The translations under genes were made by a program, and so were the position numbers. From Haloflavibacter putidus (lineage in GTDB: Bacteria; Bacteroidota; Bacteroidia; Flavobacteriales; Flavobacteriaceae), in assembly GCF_006546625.1 (NCBI RefSeq), contig NZ_VIAR01000002.1, positions 248,001 through 312,000 of the forward strand: a DNA stretch of 64,000 nt. Direction: 5' to 3'. Below, piece by piece: positions 8,859 through 17,863 of the stretch. The notes beneath the pieces were generated by a model. The model saw only the letters and a list, made by a program, of their open reading frames with translations, was not told the origin of the DNA and searched no databases. Position 1 is the stretch's first letter. Every line of letters starts with the position of its first letter.

Positions 8859-10906
8859 TACGTATTCTTTTCTTTTAAATACTCGTATATTTTATATTGT
8901 GATCTTATTCTAGAAGCAGAATTATCTACTACATAGTCGTTGGTTTCTGCTTCGTCTTGTATTCTTGCTTTTACATTATCTGCAAGCTGAATATTTAATA
9001 TGTCTTTTATTTCTTCCGCTACAGCGTTATCATAAATTGGCGTTAAAACCTCTATGCGCCGGTCTAGGTTACGCGTCATCCAATCTGCGCTTCCTATATA
9101 TAAATATTCGTCGCCATCGTTATTAAATAAATAAATACGACCATGTTCTAGATAGCGATCTAAAATACTGGTCATATAAATATTTTCGCTCAGCCCTTTT
9201 TTACCCGGAATTAGACAAGTAAAACCTCTTACCAACAATCTAATTTTAACTCCTTTTTGACTAGCCCGATACAAAAGATCTATGATTTCTGTATCTTCTA
9301 AACTGTTCATTTTGGCAGTAATTTGCGCTTTTTTACCTTGTTTAGCCAAATCGATTTCATTTAAAATCATTTTGGTAAATTCTTGGCGCGTATTAAAAGG
9401 AGAGACCAATAAATTTTTGGTTCGCGGAATTATTAATTCTCCTTCCAAAACTTTAAAAACCCGGTCTAATTCTTTACTGATTTTTTTGTGCGCGGTAAAC
9501 AAAGCGTGATCGGCGTAAATTTCACTGGTTTTACTGTTAAAATTTCCGGTGCCAATATAAGCATAACCCACTTTTTGATCTTCCTCAATACGATGCACCA
9601 ATAAAATCTTGCTGTGTACTTTTATTTTAGGATAACTATAAATTACCCTTGCGCCTTTTTCTTCGAATTTTTTACCCCATTCTATATTGTTTTCTTCATC
9701 AAAACGGGCTTTTGCTTCTATAAAAACCGTAAGATCTTTGCCGTTATCTAAAGCTCTCAATAATAAGGTAGTTAGTTTAGATTCGTCTGCAACGCGGTAA
9801 AGGCTTATTTTAATTTCTACTACTTGCGAGTCGTTGACGGCTTGTTCTAAAAATTTTTCTAAATAAGAAAAAGACTGGTAAGGATAATGTACCAATTGGT
9901 CTTGCTCGTAAATAGTTTTAAAAAGATTGCTAGAGTTTTCTAAATTTTTCTGCGGAAGCGGCGGCAGTTCCTTAAAAAATAATTCTGGTTTACTTTTGGG
10001 TTCTGGCAGCTCAAAAAAATCGCTTAGATTATGATATTTACCGCCCGGCATCATATCTATTTTACCCAAGCCCAGGTGTTTTCTTATTTTTTTCTGTAAA
10101 TCTTTGGGCATTTCTGCATCATATAATAAACGCGTAGGTTGGCCGTCTGTACGTTGTTTTAAGGAAGCATAAATTTTTTCGGCCAAGACACCGTTGTATT
10201 GATCGTCTATATACAATTCTGCGTCTCGAGACATTTTTACTTCGTAAATACCGCTTATTTTAAACTTAGGAAATACCTGCTGCATTTGTACGCGCAAAAT
10301 CTCGTCTATAAAAGTAATTTCTAAGTTTTTACCGGCATTAGAAAATTGGTAGAAACGTCCTACTTCTTCTACAGGAATATTTACCAAACCTGCCTTATCG
10401 GAATTAGAAAAGCTTACAAAAAAATAAATAGTGTTGTTTTCTAAGAAAGCTTTTTTTTCTTCCGTAAAGTCGATGATTTGAGGCGCTAAATGCGATTTTA
10501 TTTTTGATTTAAAAAAATCTTCGGCTTGTTCTAATTGCCTTTTTTTAAAATCTTCTTGCTCTAGTAAATAAATATTGTTTTCTGCCAGTTCCGGCAAAAT
10601 TTGATCATATAAAATATGGCCAAATTCTTTTTGGTGTTCTTTTACCCTGGCAATAATTTCTTTTACTTTTCTAGAGGGTTTTAAAGCCAATTTTTTTCGA
10701 AGGCTCTTTTTTATTTTTTTAATTTGTCGCAGCTGTGATACCCGAACGCGGTAATATTCGTCTAAGTTTGAAGAAAATATAGCCAAAAATCGTAAACGTT
10801 CGTAAAGCGGATTTCTTTTATCTGCAGCTTCCTGCAAAACCCGTTTATTAAAACTTAGCCAATTAAGATCGCGGTGCTTTACCCTAGTCTCAATAGGTTC
10901 ATCCAT
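8858..10906 (-). CDS. ppk1: Polyphosphate kinase 1
   Basis: Ppk1 reversibly transfers the gamma-phosphate of ATP to long-chain polyphosphate. The 682-residue length fits the family. The two histidines needed for the phosphoenzyme are in place: His431 in KVHSKILLV and His588 in YLEHGRIYLF, followed by the conserved SADWMTRNLDRRIEV block. The N-terminal helical domain begins LNWLSFNKRVLQEA, as is usual. One TTCCGTAAAG copy lies inside it at 10460-10469. The downstream substrate-binding-like gene overlaps its stop codon. Confidence 0.96.
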   Translation of the reverse strand: MDEPIETRVKHRDLNWLSFNKRVLQEAADKRNPLYERLRFLAIFSSNLDEYYRVRVSQLRQIKKIKKSLRKKLALKPSRKVKEIIARVKEHQKEFGHILYDQILPELAENNIYLLEQEDFKKRQLEQAEDFFKSKIKSHLAPQIIDFTEEKKAFLENNTIYFFVSFSNSDKAGLVNIPVEEVGRFYQFSNAGKNLEITFIDEILRVQMQQVFPKFKISGIYEVKMSRDAELYIDDQYNGVLAEKIYASLKQRTDGQPTRLLYDAEMPKDLQKKIRKHLGLGKIDMMPGGKYHNLSDFFELPEPKSKPELFFKELPPLPQKNLENSSNLFKTIYEQDQLVHYPYQSFSYLEKFLEQAVNDSQVVEIKISLYRVADESKLTTLLLRALDNGKDLTVFIEAKARFDEENNIEWGKKFEEKGARVIYSYPKIKVHSKILLVHRIEEDQKVGYAYIGTGNFNSKTSEIYADHALFTAHKKISKELDRVFKVLEGELIIPRTKNLLVSPFNTRQEFTKMILNEIDLAKQGKKAQITAKMNSLEDTEIIDLLYRASQKGVKIRLLVRGFTCLIPGKKGLSENIYMTSILDRYLEHGRIYLFNNDGDEYLYIGSADWMTRNLDRRIEVLTPIYDNAVAEEIKDILNIQLADNVKARIQDEAETNDYVVDNSASRIRSQYKIYEYLKEKNT

Positions 10907-10972
10907 ATAAAATATATTTGTTTAAAAATACGCAATGGCAGTTAGCTGCGTTTCTAATTTTTTGTTAATAAA

Positions 10973-11848
10973 TTATAATTGCGCCAGTTTGTTTAAGCTA
11001 TAACGAATAAGGTTATCTACTGCTTTTTTGGGGTTTTCACTAAAATTACCGTTTGCACGGTTAGCAATAATTGCGTTTATGGCAACAGCGCGATGCCCTA
11101 GTAATTTAGAAAGACCAAAAATTGCGCTGGTTTCCATTTCTAAATTGGTTACTTTTTTGTCTTCATAATTAAAAGTTACCAGTTGATCTATAAAATCTGG
11201 ATCTGAAACTTTTGCACGCAAAACACGACCTTGCGGACCGTAAAAACCAACATTGGTTCCCGTTATGCCTTTATAAACTTTATCTTCTTGCGACAACAAA
11301 TTTATCAAATCTTGGCTGCCATCTACCATATATGGTGTGGCTTTTCCTGCTTGTATTTTTAAATGTTTATTTATTGCCGCGGTATAGGTTTGGTTTATTA
11401 CTTTTTCTGCTTCGTAATAATATAATAATCCGTCAAACCCTAATCCTTTTTCAGAAACCACAAAAGAATCTACCGGAATATCTTTTTGAATAGAACCAGA
11501 GGTGCCAATTCTTACAAAATTCAAACTTTTAAGGTCTTTTTTCACCTCGCGTGTAGTTAAATCAATATTGGCTAATGCGTCTAGTTCGTTAATTACAATA
11601 TCTATATTATCTGTGCCAATTCCGGTAGAAATCACCGTTAAGCGTTTACCTTTATAGGTACCGGTTTGCGTGTAAAACTCACGTTTCTGCACTTTGGTTT
11701 CTACTTTGTCAAAATGAGCCGCAACGCGTTCTACACGAGCGGGATCTCCTACCGTAATAATTGTGTCTGCTATTTGCTCTGGTCTTAAATTAACGTGGTA
11801 TATACTACCATCTGGATTTATGATTAATTCTGACTCTTTAATTTTCAT
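10973..11848 (-). CDS. Uridine phosphorylase-type nucleoside phosphorylase
   Basis: This 291-residue protein is a PNP_UDP_1-family enzyme that splits a nucleoside with phosphate. Family features are GDPARVERVA (phosphate site, about residues 33-42), STGIGTDNIDIVINEL (about 74-89), RIGTSGSIQ, and the ribose-binding block TNLEMETSAIFGL near 235. The pattern resembles uridine phosphorylase more than purine nucleoside phosphorylase or MTA nucleosidase, though substrate choice is inferred. It stands alone, 66 bp from the ppk1 start and 31 bp from the DUF1835 gene stop. Confidence 0.87.
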   Translation of the reverse strand: MKIKESELIINPDGSIYHVNLRPEQIADTIITVGDPARVERVAAHFDKVETKVQKREFYTQTGTYKGKRLTVISTGIGTDNIDIVINELDALANIDLTTREVKKDLKSLNFVRIGTSGSIQKDIPVDSFVVSEKGLGFDGLLYYYEAEKVINQTYTAAINKHLKIQAGKATPYMVDGSQDLINLLSQEDKVYKGITGTNVGFYGPQGRVLRAKVSDPDFIDQLVTFNYEDKKVTNLEMETSAIFGLSKLLGHRAVAINAIIANRANGNFSENPKKAVDNLIRYSLNKLAQL

Positions 11849-11879
11849 ACTAAAATTTTTGTGTGGAAAAAAGAAGCTT

Positions 11880-12812
11880 TTAAAGCTTCATTAAATTATG
11901 CGTTTGTGTGTTGTAGAGGAAGTCGTATTTACCAACGCCACCAAACTGCATATCGTCTTTTAAGGTTCTATAAAAACTTTTTGTTTTATTTATTACCGCA
12001 AGACCTTCTTCTGTAAGTTGTAATTTATTTTCACTTTCGTAGAAAAAAATATCTATTTTTTTAAGAATGCGCTGCATTTGTATTTCGGTATAACCGTAAT
12101 AACCTTGATATTCTAAAGCATAACCCAACAATTGCTTGCGATTTTTAATCGTATTTTTTGTAACGAGTTTTAAAATATTGGTCTCTGCCGAATTTAAACC
12201 GGTTTTGTAATGCGGGAACCGCTCAATATGTGCCCGTATGCAACTAGACAAATACTCAAAATTGGAGGTTCGCTTAATTTCGGGTTTTAATTTAATAGGA
12301 TTTTTCTCGCAATACAATTTCCAAATCAAAACCGCCTGTTCTTGGTCTTGATCGTTTAGGTTAATACGGTGTTTATAATGTTCTTTAAGTTGCGGCAGCT
12401 TTAAAGCAGAAAGCGGTTGTTTACTTTTCTCTTTTTCTAGCGGTCTACTACAAACCAAATAAACAGGAATAGTGGGTTTGTATTTATTGATTAGATGCAA
12501 GGCCGCTATCATATTTACATGGCAAAACAAATCGAACTCAAACCAAAGAATAATTTCTTTATAGTTTTCTAAGCGCTTAAATTTTTTGATTTCTTCTACA
12601 AAATTCTTTTCATAATCTGTTGCAGAAATTCCGTAATATCTTTTCAAAAAATCTTTTCGTTGCTTTATAAACTTTTCGGAATCTATATCTTTTGTTGTGG
12701 GACCTTCGTTAAGCATTTCCCGCCAAATAATATGTTCTCCTTCAATTTTAAGCGTCTTGATTTTTTTACCAAGGTTATCGCTGTTAACTATGTGTAATTG
12801 TTTTTTTGCCAT
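11880..12812 (-). CDS. DUF1835-like protein
   Basis: The 310-residue protein begins KQLHIVNSDNLGKKIK and continues with EHIIWREMLNEGP, matching the DUF1835 N-terminal pattern (xHIVNGDSxxxxL, WREMLxEGP). A segment IILWFEFDLFCHVNMIAALH near residue 93 is also typical. The C-terminal half looks helical and may be a winged-helix-like domain. No biochemical role is established for the family. It is last in a tight three-gene minus-strand operon after a SUI1 protein (6 bp gap) and an oxygenase. Confidence 0.75.
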   Translation of the reverse strand: MAKKQLHIVNSDNLGKKIKTLKIEGEHIIWREMLNEGPTTKDIDSEKFIKQRKDFLKRYYGISATDYEKNFVEEIKKFKRLENYKEIILWFEFDLFCHVNMIAALHLINKYKPTIPVYLVCSRPLEKEKSKQPLSALKLPQLKEHYKHRINLNDQDQEQAVLIWKLYCEKNPIKLKPEIKRTSNFEYLSSCIRAHIERFPHYKTGLNSAETNILKLVTKNTIKNRKQLLGYALEYQGYYGYTEIQMQRILKKIDIFFYESENKLQLTEEGLAVINKTKSFYRTLKDDMQFGGVGKYDFLYNTQTHNLMKL

Positions 12813-12818
12813 CTTTTG

Positions 12819-13148
12819 CTAACCGCCAACCCGTTTTACTTTAAAACCTTTTTCTTGCAACATCTCCATAATTTGCGGCCGGTAATCTCCTTGTATAATT
12901 ATCTTGTCGTTTTTAGTTGTGCCACCAACGCCCAAAGTGGTTTTTAGCTCTTTAGCAAGCTTTTTAAAATCTTTGTCTGCGCCGGTATAACCATCTATAA
13001 TGGTAACCGGTTTTCCTTTTCTTTTTTCAAATTTACAGAGTAAAGCATCGTCTTGCAGCCATAAATCATCTTTGTTTTTTTTGTCGTCTTTTTCCGGAGG
13101 TGGGGTATGCTCCGGAAAAAGGTTTTGAAGTTGGTCTTTTAAATCCAT
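12819..13148 (-). CDS. SUI1/eIF1-like translation factor (YciH family)
   Basis: The 109-residue protein has a low-complexity charged N-terminus (about 1-45) and a SUI1 domain at about 46-109, with TLGVGGTTKNDKIIIQGDYR and GFKVKRVGG at the very end. The equivalent E. coli protein YciH resembles archaeal and eukaryotic eIF1 and can influence start-site fidelity on the ribosome. Bacteroidota commonly keep one copy; its role there is not well defined. It is the middle gene of an operon, 6 bp from each neighbour. Confidence 0.88.
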   Translation of the reverse strand: MDLKDQLQNLFPEHTPPPEKDDKKNKDDLWLQDDALLCKFEKRKGKPVTIIDGYTGADKDFKKLAKELKTTLGVGGTTKNDKIIIQGDYRPQIMEMLQEKGFKVKRVGG

Positions 13149-13154
13149 ACCAAA

Positions 13155-14120
13155 CTATTTATCATCTTCTTTTATAAGTCCAATTTCTACCAAACGCTGG
13201 TGCAAAAATTCGCCGGCAGTAATATCTTCATACTGCTTTGGGTTATCTTCGTCTATACATTCTTCTAAGCAGTTTAATTTCATTTCGCTTCTAGGGTGCA
13301 TAAAAAACGGGATAGAATAACGGGGTTCATCCCATTCTTCTTTTGGCGGATTTGCCACCCGATGTATTGTAGAGCGTAACTTATTGTTGGTAAGCCGTTC
13401 TAACATATCGCCAACATTTATTACCAACTCATCGTCTTTTGGTATGGCATCAATCCATTCGCCATCTTTACGCAAAACTTGTAAGCCGCCGGCAGAAGCT
13501 CCCATTAAAAGGGTAATTAAATTTATATCGCCGTGAGCTCCGGCTCTTACTGCTCCTTTTGGTTCTGTTTCTATTGGCGGATAATGTATTGGTCGTAAAA
13601 TGCTATTACCGTTGCTTGCCCAATGGTCAAAATAATCTTCTTCTAAACCTATGTAGAGTGCTAAAGAGCGTAATACATAAATTCCGGTTTTTTCTAACAT
13701 TCTATAGGCTTCCATACCTACGCTGTTAAAATCTTTAAGTTCATCTACCTGAACGTTTTCAGGATAATCCTCTGTTAGGTTTGCGTTTTCATCGGGAATT
13801 TGCCCAAAATGCCAAAACTCTTTTAAATCGCCTTCTTTTTTACCTTTTGCGTGTTCTTTTCCAAAAGAAATATAACCGCGCTGTCCGCCAAGACCTTCTA
13901 TTTCATATTTTTCTTTTACTTCTAAAGGCAAGTCAAAAAAGGCTTTTACTTCTTTATAAAGTTCCTTCACCAAATCGTCACTTAAAAAGTGGTTTTTTAA
14001 AGCTACAAAACCTATTTCTTCATAAGCATTACCTATTTCTCGTACAAATTTTTGCTTTTTATCGGGATCGTCTGACAGAAAATCAGATAAATCTACGCTG
14101 GGTATATTATTCATGGCCAT
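13155..14120 (-). CDS. 2-oxoglutarate/Fe(II)-dependent oxygenase, isopenicillin N synthase-like
   Basis: The 321-residue protein has the two-part layout of this family: an N-terminal DIOX_N region (DLSDFLSDDPDKKQKFV, then EIGFVALKNH) and a C-terminal 2OG-FeII_Oxy domain. The iron ligands are visible as HGDINLITLLMG (HxD, about residues 196-198) and STIHRVANPP (distal His, about 255), with RYSIPFF giving the Arg-x-Ser that binds 2-oxoglutarate. The substrate is unknown; bacterial relatives are not beta-lactam synthases as a rule. The start may be at 14120 or two codons later (MAMNN versus MNN). It leads the oxygenase-SUI1-DUF1835 operon. Confidence 0.87.
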   Translation of the reverse strand: MAMNNIPSVDLSDFLSDDPDKKQKFVREIGNAYEEIGFVALKNHFLSDDLVKELYKEVKAFFDLPLEVKEKYEIEGLGGQRGYISFGKEHAKGKKEGDLKEFWHFGQIPDENANLTEDYPENVQVDELKDFNSVGMEAYRMLEKTGIYVLRSLALYIGLEEDYFDHWASNGNSILRPIHYPPIETEPKGAVRAGAHGDINLITLLMGASAGGLQVLRKDGEWIDAIPKDDELVINVGDMLERLTNNKLRSTIHRVANPPKEEWDEPRYSIPFFMHPRSEMKLNCLEECIDEDNPKQYEDITAGEFLHQRLVEIGLIKEDDK

Positions 14121-14249
14121 CTTAAAAATACTTTTTATAATCTAAGTTAAGAAATTTATGCAATTTACGAAGTTAATTAAAGATTATGGTCTGCTGTAGA
14201 TAAAATCTGCTTTCAATTTTAAATTTAAGTATCTACCAAATAATATTGT

Positions 14250-14257
14250 TAACTTTG
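14250..14257 (+). promoter_or_regulatory. Putative -7 element upstream of the E1 gene
   Basis: TAACTTTG matches TAnnTTTG and ends 19 bp before the ATG at 14277. No clear -33 TTG is seen at the usual spacing. Confidence 0.35.
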
Positions 14258-14276
14258 GGTTTTTAATTGATATACT

Positions 14277-16277
14277 ATGAATATTACTGAAGCAACCCTG
14301 ATTAATTATACCAACACCAAATTATCTGCACAACGTCTTAAAAAACTCTATTTTCAGATGCTTAAACCACGTCTTATCGAAGAGAAAATGCTTATTTTAC
14401 TTCGGCAAGGAAGAATCTCTAAATGGTTTAGCGGCATAGGACAAGAAGCTATTTCTGTAGGCGTAACTGCTTGTTTACAAGAAGATGAATATGTTTTGCC
14501 CATGCACAGAAACTTAGGGGTTTTTACTACCAGAAACATTCCGCTGCAGCGGCTTTTCTCGCAATGGCAAGGCAAAGCCAATGGTTTTACCAAAGGGCGC
14601 GACCGTAGTTTCCATTTTGGTACGCAAGAATTTAAAGTAATTGGTATGATCTCTCATCTTGGTCCGCAAATGGGCGTGGCAGATGGTATTGCATTGGCGC
14701 ATAAACTGCGTAAAGAGAAAAAACTAACCGCTGTTTTTACCGGAGAAGGTGGCACAAGCGAAGGCGATTTTCACGAAGCTTTAAACATTGCTTCGGTTTG
14801 GCAATTACCTGTTTTGTTTTGTATAGAGAATAATGGTTATGGCCTATCAACACCTACTCACGAACAATATTTCTGTAAAGATTTGGCAGATAGAGGAAAA
14901 GGTTATGGAATGGAAGCGCATATTATAGACGGCAATAATATTATAGAAGTAGTAGAGCAGGTAGAAAAAATTGCACAAAGCGTTAGAGAGAATCCGCGTC
15001 CGGTATTAATAGAATTTAAAACGTTTAGAATGCGCGGCCACGAAGAAGCCAGCGGAACAAAATATGTACCAAATCAATTATTAGATGATTGGGCAAAAAA
15101 AGACCCGATAGATAATTTTAAAAACTTTTTAATTGCTGAAGGTATTCTTACCGAAACAGAAGATGAAACAGAAAGAAAACAGATAAAGAAAGAAATTAAC
15201 TCTAATTTAAAAATTGCCAACGAAGAACCCGCAATTAAATCTTCCGTAAAGGAAGAATTACAAGATGTTTACAAAGCCCACGAGCCCGAAATTTTAGAAC
15301 CTGGTAGCGAAACGGAAAACATTCGGTTTGTAGATGCAATTTCAGAAGGTTTATACCAAGCTATGGAAAAGCATGAAAATTTGGTATTAATGGGACAAGA
15401 TATTGCAGAATATGGTGGAGTTTTTAAAATAACCGATGGTTTTGCAGAGCGTTTTGGCGTGGACCGCGTGAGAAATACACCTATTTGTGAGTCTGCTGTA
15501 ATTTCTGCAGCAATGGGACTTTCTATAAATAAAATGAAAGCCGTGGTAGAAATGCAATTTGGTGATTTTGTTTCTTCCGGGTTTAACCCAATTGTAAATT
15601 ATTTGGCAAAAGTGCATTACCGTTGGAACCAAAATGCAGATGTTGTAGTAAGAATGCCTTGTGGCGCAGGTGTTGGGGCAGGACCGTTTCATAGCCAAAC
15701 AAACGAAGCTTGGTTTACCAAAACCCCGGGTTTGAAAGTGCTATATCCGGCATTTCCTGCAGATGCTAAAGGCTTATTAACCGCCGCAATAGAAGACCCA
15801 AACCCCGTAATGTTTTTTGAACATAAAGCCCTTTACAGAAGCGTTCGGCAAGAGGTTGCAAAAAATTATTATAATTTACCTTTAGGGAAAGCAGCCAAGT
15901 TAGAAGAAGGTAACAATATAAGTATTATAACCTATGGTGCCGGCGTGCATTGGGCCTTAGATATTGCAAAAGAATTACCGGATATAGAACTCGATATTAT
16001 AGATTTAAGAAGTTTGCAGCCGCTAGATAAAGAAAGCATTTTCGCTTCCGTAAGGAAAACAGGAAAAGTGCTTATTTTACAAGAAGATTCTATGTTTGGT
16101 GGTTTGGCGGCAGAAATTTCGGCATTAATTGCACAAGAATGTTTTGAGTATTTAGATGCGCCAATAAAAAGAGTTGCAAGCATAGAAACCCCAATTCCAT
16201 TTGCCGCTAATTTGGAAGAAAAGTATCTGGCTAAGAATAAATTGCAAGAAAGCTTAGAAGAATTAATGGCTTTTTAA
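14277..16277 (+). CDS. Fused 2-oxoacid dehydrogenase E1 alpha/beta (branched-chain type)
   Basis: One 666-residue chain carries both E1 subunits. The alpha half (about 1-320) has the thiamine diphosphate motif GEGGTSEGDFHEALN near residue 157, ending with NNGYG near 185. The beta half (about 345-666) has RFVDAISEGLYQAMEKHENL, GQDIAEYGGVFKIT and EDPNPVMFFEHKALYR. Most bacteria encode the halves separately; fused forms are common in Bacteroidota. E1 decarboxylates branched-chain 2-oxoacids, or pyruvate, and passes the acyl group to a lipoyl E2. No E2 or E3 gene is in the window, so substrate is assigned by family resemblance only. A TTCCGTAAAG copy is at 15242-15251. Confidence 0.92.
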   Translation: MNITEATLINYTNTKLSAQRLKKLYFQMLKPRLIEEKMLILLRQGRISKWFSGIGQEAISVGVTACLQEDEYVLPMHRNLGVFTTRNIPLQRLFSQWQGKANGFTKGRDRSFHFGTQEFKVIGMISHLGPQMGVADGIALAHKLRKEKKLTAVFTGEGGTSEGDFHEALNIASVWQLPVLFCIENNGYGLSTPTHEQYFCKDLADRGKGYGMEAHIIDGNNIIEVVEQVEKIAQSVRENPRPVLIEFKTFRMRGHEEASGTKYVPNQLLDDWAKKDPIDNFKNFLIAEGILTETEDETERKQIKKEINSNLKIANEEPAIKSSVKEELQDVYKAHEPEILEPGSETENIRFVDAISEGLYQAMEKHENLVLMGQDIAEYGGVFKITDGFAERFGVDRVRNTPICESAVISAAMGLSINKMKAVVEMQFGDFVSSGFNPIVNYLAKVHYRWNQNADVVVRMPCGAGVGAGPFHSQTNEAWFTKTPGLKVLYPAFPADAKGLLTAAIEDPNPVMFFEHKALYRSVRQEVAKNYYNLPLGKAAKLEEGNNISIITYGAGVHWALDIAKELPDIELDIIDLRSLQPLDKESIFASVRKTGKVLILQEDSMFGGLAAEISALIAQECFEYLDAPIKRVASIETPIPFAANLEEKYLAKNKLQESLEELMAF

Positions 16278-16367
16278 AGATGCAAGGTTTAAAATCTTGT
16301 TTTAGCTAATTTTTAACAAGTTGGCGTTAAACATTCTTAATTATTTTTAGAAAATACCAATCGATTT

Positions 16368-16375
16368 TAAATTTG
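16368..16375 (+). promoter_or_regulatory. Putative -7 element for lipocalin-like/OmpA pair
   Basis: TAAATTTG matches TAnnTTTG and lies 38 bp before the chosen ATG at 16414. Confidence 0.35.
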
Positions 16376-16413
16376 ATGTTAATTAAGAATTGTATAAACT
16401 AACCTTATTCTTT

Positions 16414-16893
16414 ATGAAAAAAATAGCAATTTTATTACTAATAGCCGTAATGGGCTCTTGTGCTTCTACCAAAGTAGAGCGGCAAGCAGAACGTACTTTT
16501 AAGGGAGATTGGACGTTAACCAAAATCACGTACCCTAACAGTTCTGGCTTTGTAGATGTTAACATGTTTAACGATGCATCTGCCAATTGTTTTAGAAACT
16601 CAGATTGGAGCTTTATCTCTAACAATAACAAAGGGTCTTATATACTTAGCGGAACTAATTGCAGCAGCCAACCGCAAGAATTTGTGTGGTCTGTGCAAGA
16701 AGTGCAAGCCAATTCTAACACCTTTAATTTTACTTTAAAGCCGGTTGATGATGGTGAAAATGCCCGTAAAATAGATACAGGTTTTAGAATGAGTTTAGTC
16801 AACTTATCTGAAAATGCTATGGTGTGGGAACAAAATGTAACCTACAACGGAGAGCCTTTTTTAATACGCATGCAGTTTAATAAAAAATTCTAA
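16414..16893 (+). CDS. Lipocalin-like lipoprotein
   Basis: From the ATG at 16414 this is a 159-residue lipoprotein: MKKIAILLLIAVMGSCAS, lipobox MGSC. I prefer this start to an upstream in-frame codon because it places a normal signal peptide at the N-terminus. The mature part begins with GDWTLTKITYP, the opening strand of small lipocalin-like domains common in Flavobacteriaceae, and has a Cys pair that could form a disulfide. The ligand is unknown. It precedes an OmpA-family lipoprotein by 12 bp and is probably co-transcribed. A distantly similar lipoprotein is at 63359-63850. Confidence 0.8.
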   Translation: MKKIAILLLIAVMGSCASTKVERQAERTFKGDWTLTKITYPNSSGFVDVNMFNDASANCFRNSDWSFISNNNKGSYILSGTNCSSQPQEFVWSVQEVQANSNTFNFTLKPVDDGENARKIDTGFRMSLVNLSENAMVWEQNVTYNGEPFLIRMQFNKKF

Positions 16894-16905
16894 AAAAACA
16901 TTATT

Positions 16906-17601
16906 ATGAAAACGATATTTAAAAAACCTTTGGTTGTCCTAATTGCTTTAGGTTTAACCTTTTCTGGTTGTGAGGCCATAAAAAACTCTAATAATACACA
17001 ACGAGGCGCTGCCGCAGGAACCGCCGGCGGAGCAGTAATTGGTGGTGTAATTGGTAACAATGTTGGCGATGGAGATAACACTGCTTTAGGCGCTATTATT
17101 GGTGGTGTAGTTGGTGGTGCAGCCGGAGCCTATATTGGAAACCGAATGGATAAACAAGCTAAAGATATTGAACAGCAAGTGCCGGGAGCCGAAGTTACAC
17201 GAGTTGGAGAAGGAATTAATGTGACTTTTGACGAAAACAGCGGAGTCTATTTTGCTACCGATAAACATAATATAAACGATAAATCGCAACAGTCTTTAGA
17301 TAAGCTTGTCGGAATTTTTAAAGAGTATCCGGATACTAATATTTTGGTAGAAGGACATACAGACAATACCGGACGTGAAGCTTACAATATGACCTTATCT
17401 AAAAAAAGAGCGAGCTCTGTAACAGATTATCTCGTAGCTCAAGGAGTTGCTGCAGATAGGTTTACCACAAAATGGTATGGTGAAACTCAACCAAAATACG
17501 ATAACTCTACTGTAGACGGAAGAGCTAAAAACAGAAGAGTAGAGTTGGCAATTATCGCTAACGAAGACTTAAAAGAAGAAGCAAAACAAAAAGCAAATTA
17601 A
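16906..17601 (+). CDS. OmpA-family lipoprotein with glycine zipper
   Basis: The 231-residue protein has a lipobox (TFSGC, Cys at about 22), a glycine-zipper segment at about 36-80 rich in GG and GxxxG (AGGAVIGGVIG, GAIIGGVVGGAAGAYIG), and a C-terminal OmpA domain at about 115-225. The OmpA domain carries the peptidoglycan-binding residues in LVEGHTDNTG and the closing GRAKNRRVEL. It should tether the outer membrane to the cell wall, while the glycine zipper may associate with membrane. It is second in an operon with the lipocalin-like gene and ends in a strong terminator. Confidence 0.92.
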   Translation: MKTIFKKPLVVLIALGLTFSGCEAIKNSNNTQRGAAAGTAGGAVIGGVIGNNVGDGDNTALGAIIGGVVGGAAGAYIGNRMDKQAKDIEQQVPGAEVTRVGEGINVTFDENSGVYFATDKHNINDKSQQSLDKLVGIFKEYPDTNILVEGHTDNTGREAYNMTLSKKRASSVTDYLVAQGVAADRFTTKWYGETQPKYDNSTVDGRAKNRRVELAIIANEDLKEEAKQKAN

Positions 17602-17629
17602 AAGTTTTGTATCATAAAGAAGTTTAGAG

Positions 17630-17658
17630 AAACCGAGCAATTAAGCTCGGTTTTTTTT
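17630..17658 (+). terminator. Rho-independent terminator after OmpA gene
   Basis: AACCGAGC (17631-17638) pairs with GCTCGGTT (17645-17652) across a 6-base loop, followed by a run of eight T. Confidence 0.9.
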
Positions 17659-17785
17659 ATTTATAAAGTGCAAAATGTTAATGAAATTTTCGTTTTTGTA
17701 GTTGACACTATTGGTTGTAGATCTTTAAAATGGGTAAAGACGCTTAAAGAAAAACACAACTAAACTGGTATTGTATTAAATGAGA

Positions 17786-17813
17786 AATCCCATATAAATA
17801 AATATATGGGATT
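17786..17813. repeat. Inverted repeat, 11 bp arms
   Basis: AATCCCATATA at 17786-17796 is perfectly complementary to 17803-17813 across a 6-base loop. There is no T-run on either side, so it is not a typical terminator. It lies between the convergent OmpA and HPF genes and could be a transcript-end structure for either. Confidence 0.6.
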
Positions 17814-17863
17814 AGCTTTATAATACCGAAAAGTTATTAATTACAACACTTTTCAACTGTACG

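Noticed and set aside
13155-14120. Isopenicillin N synthase for beta-lactam production
   Set aside because: Only the general 2OG/Fe(II) fold is shared; it keeps the Arg-x-Ser for 2-oxoglutarate, and no peptide synthetase genes are nearby.
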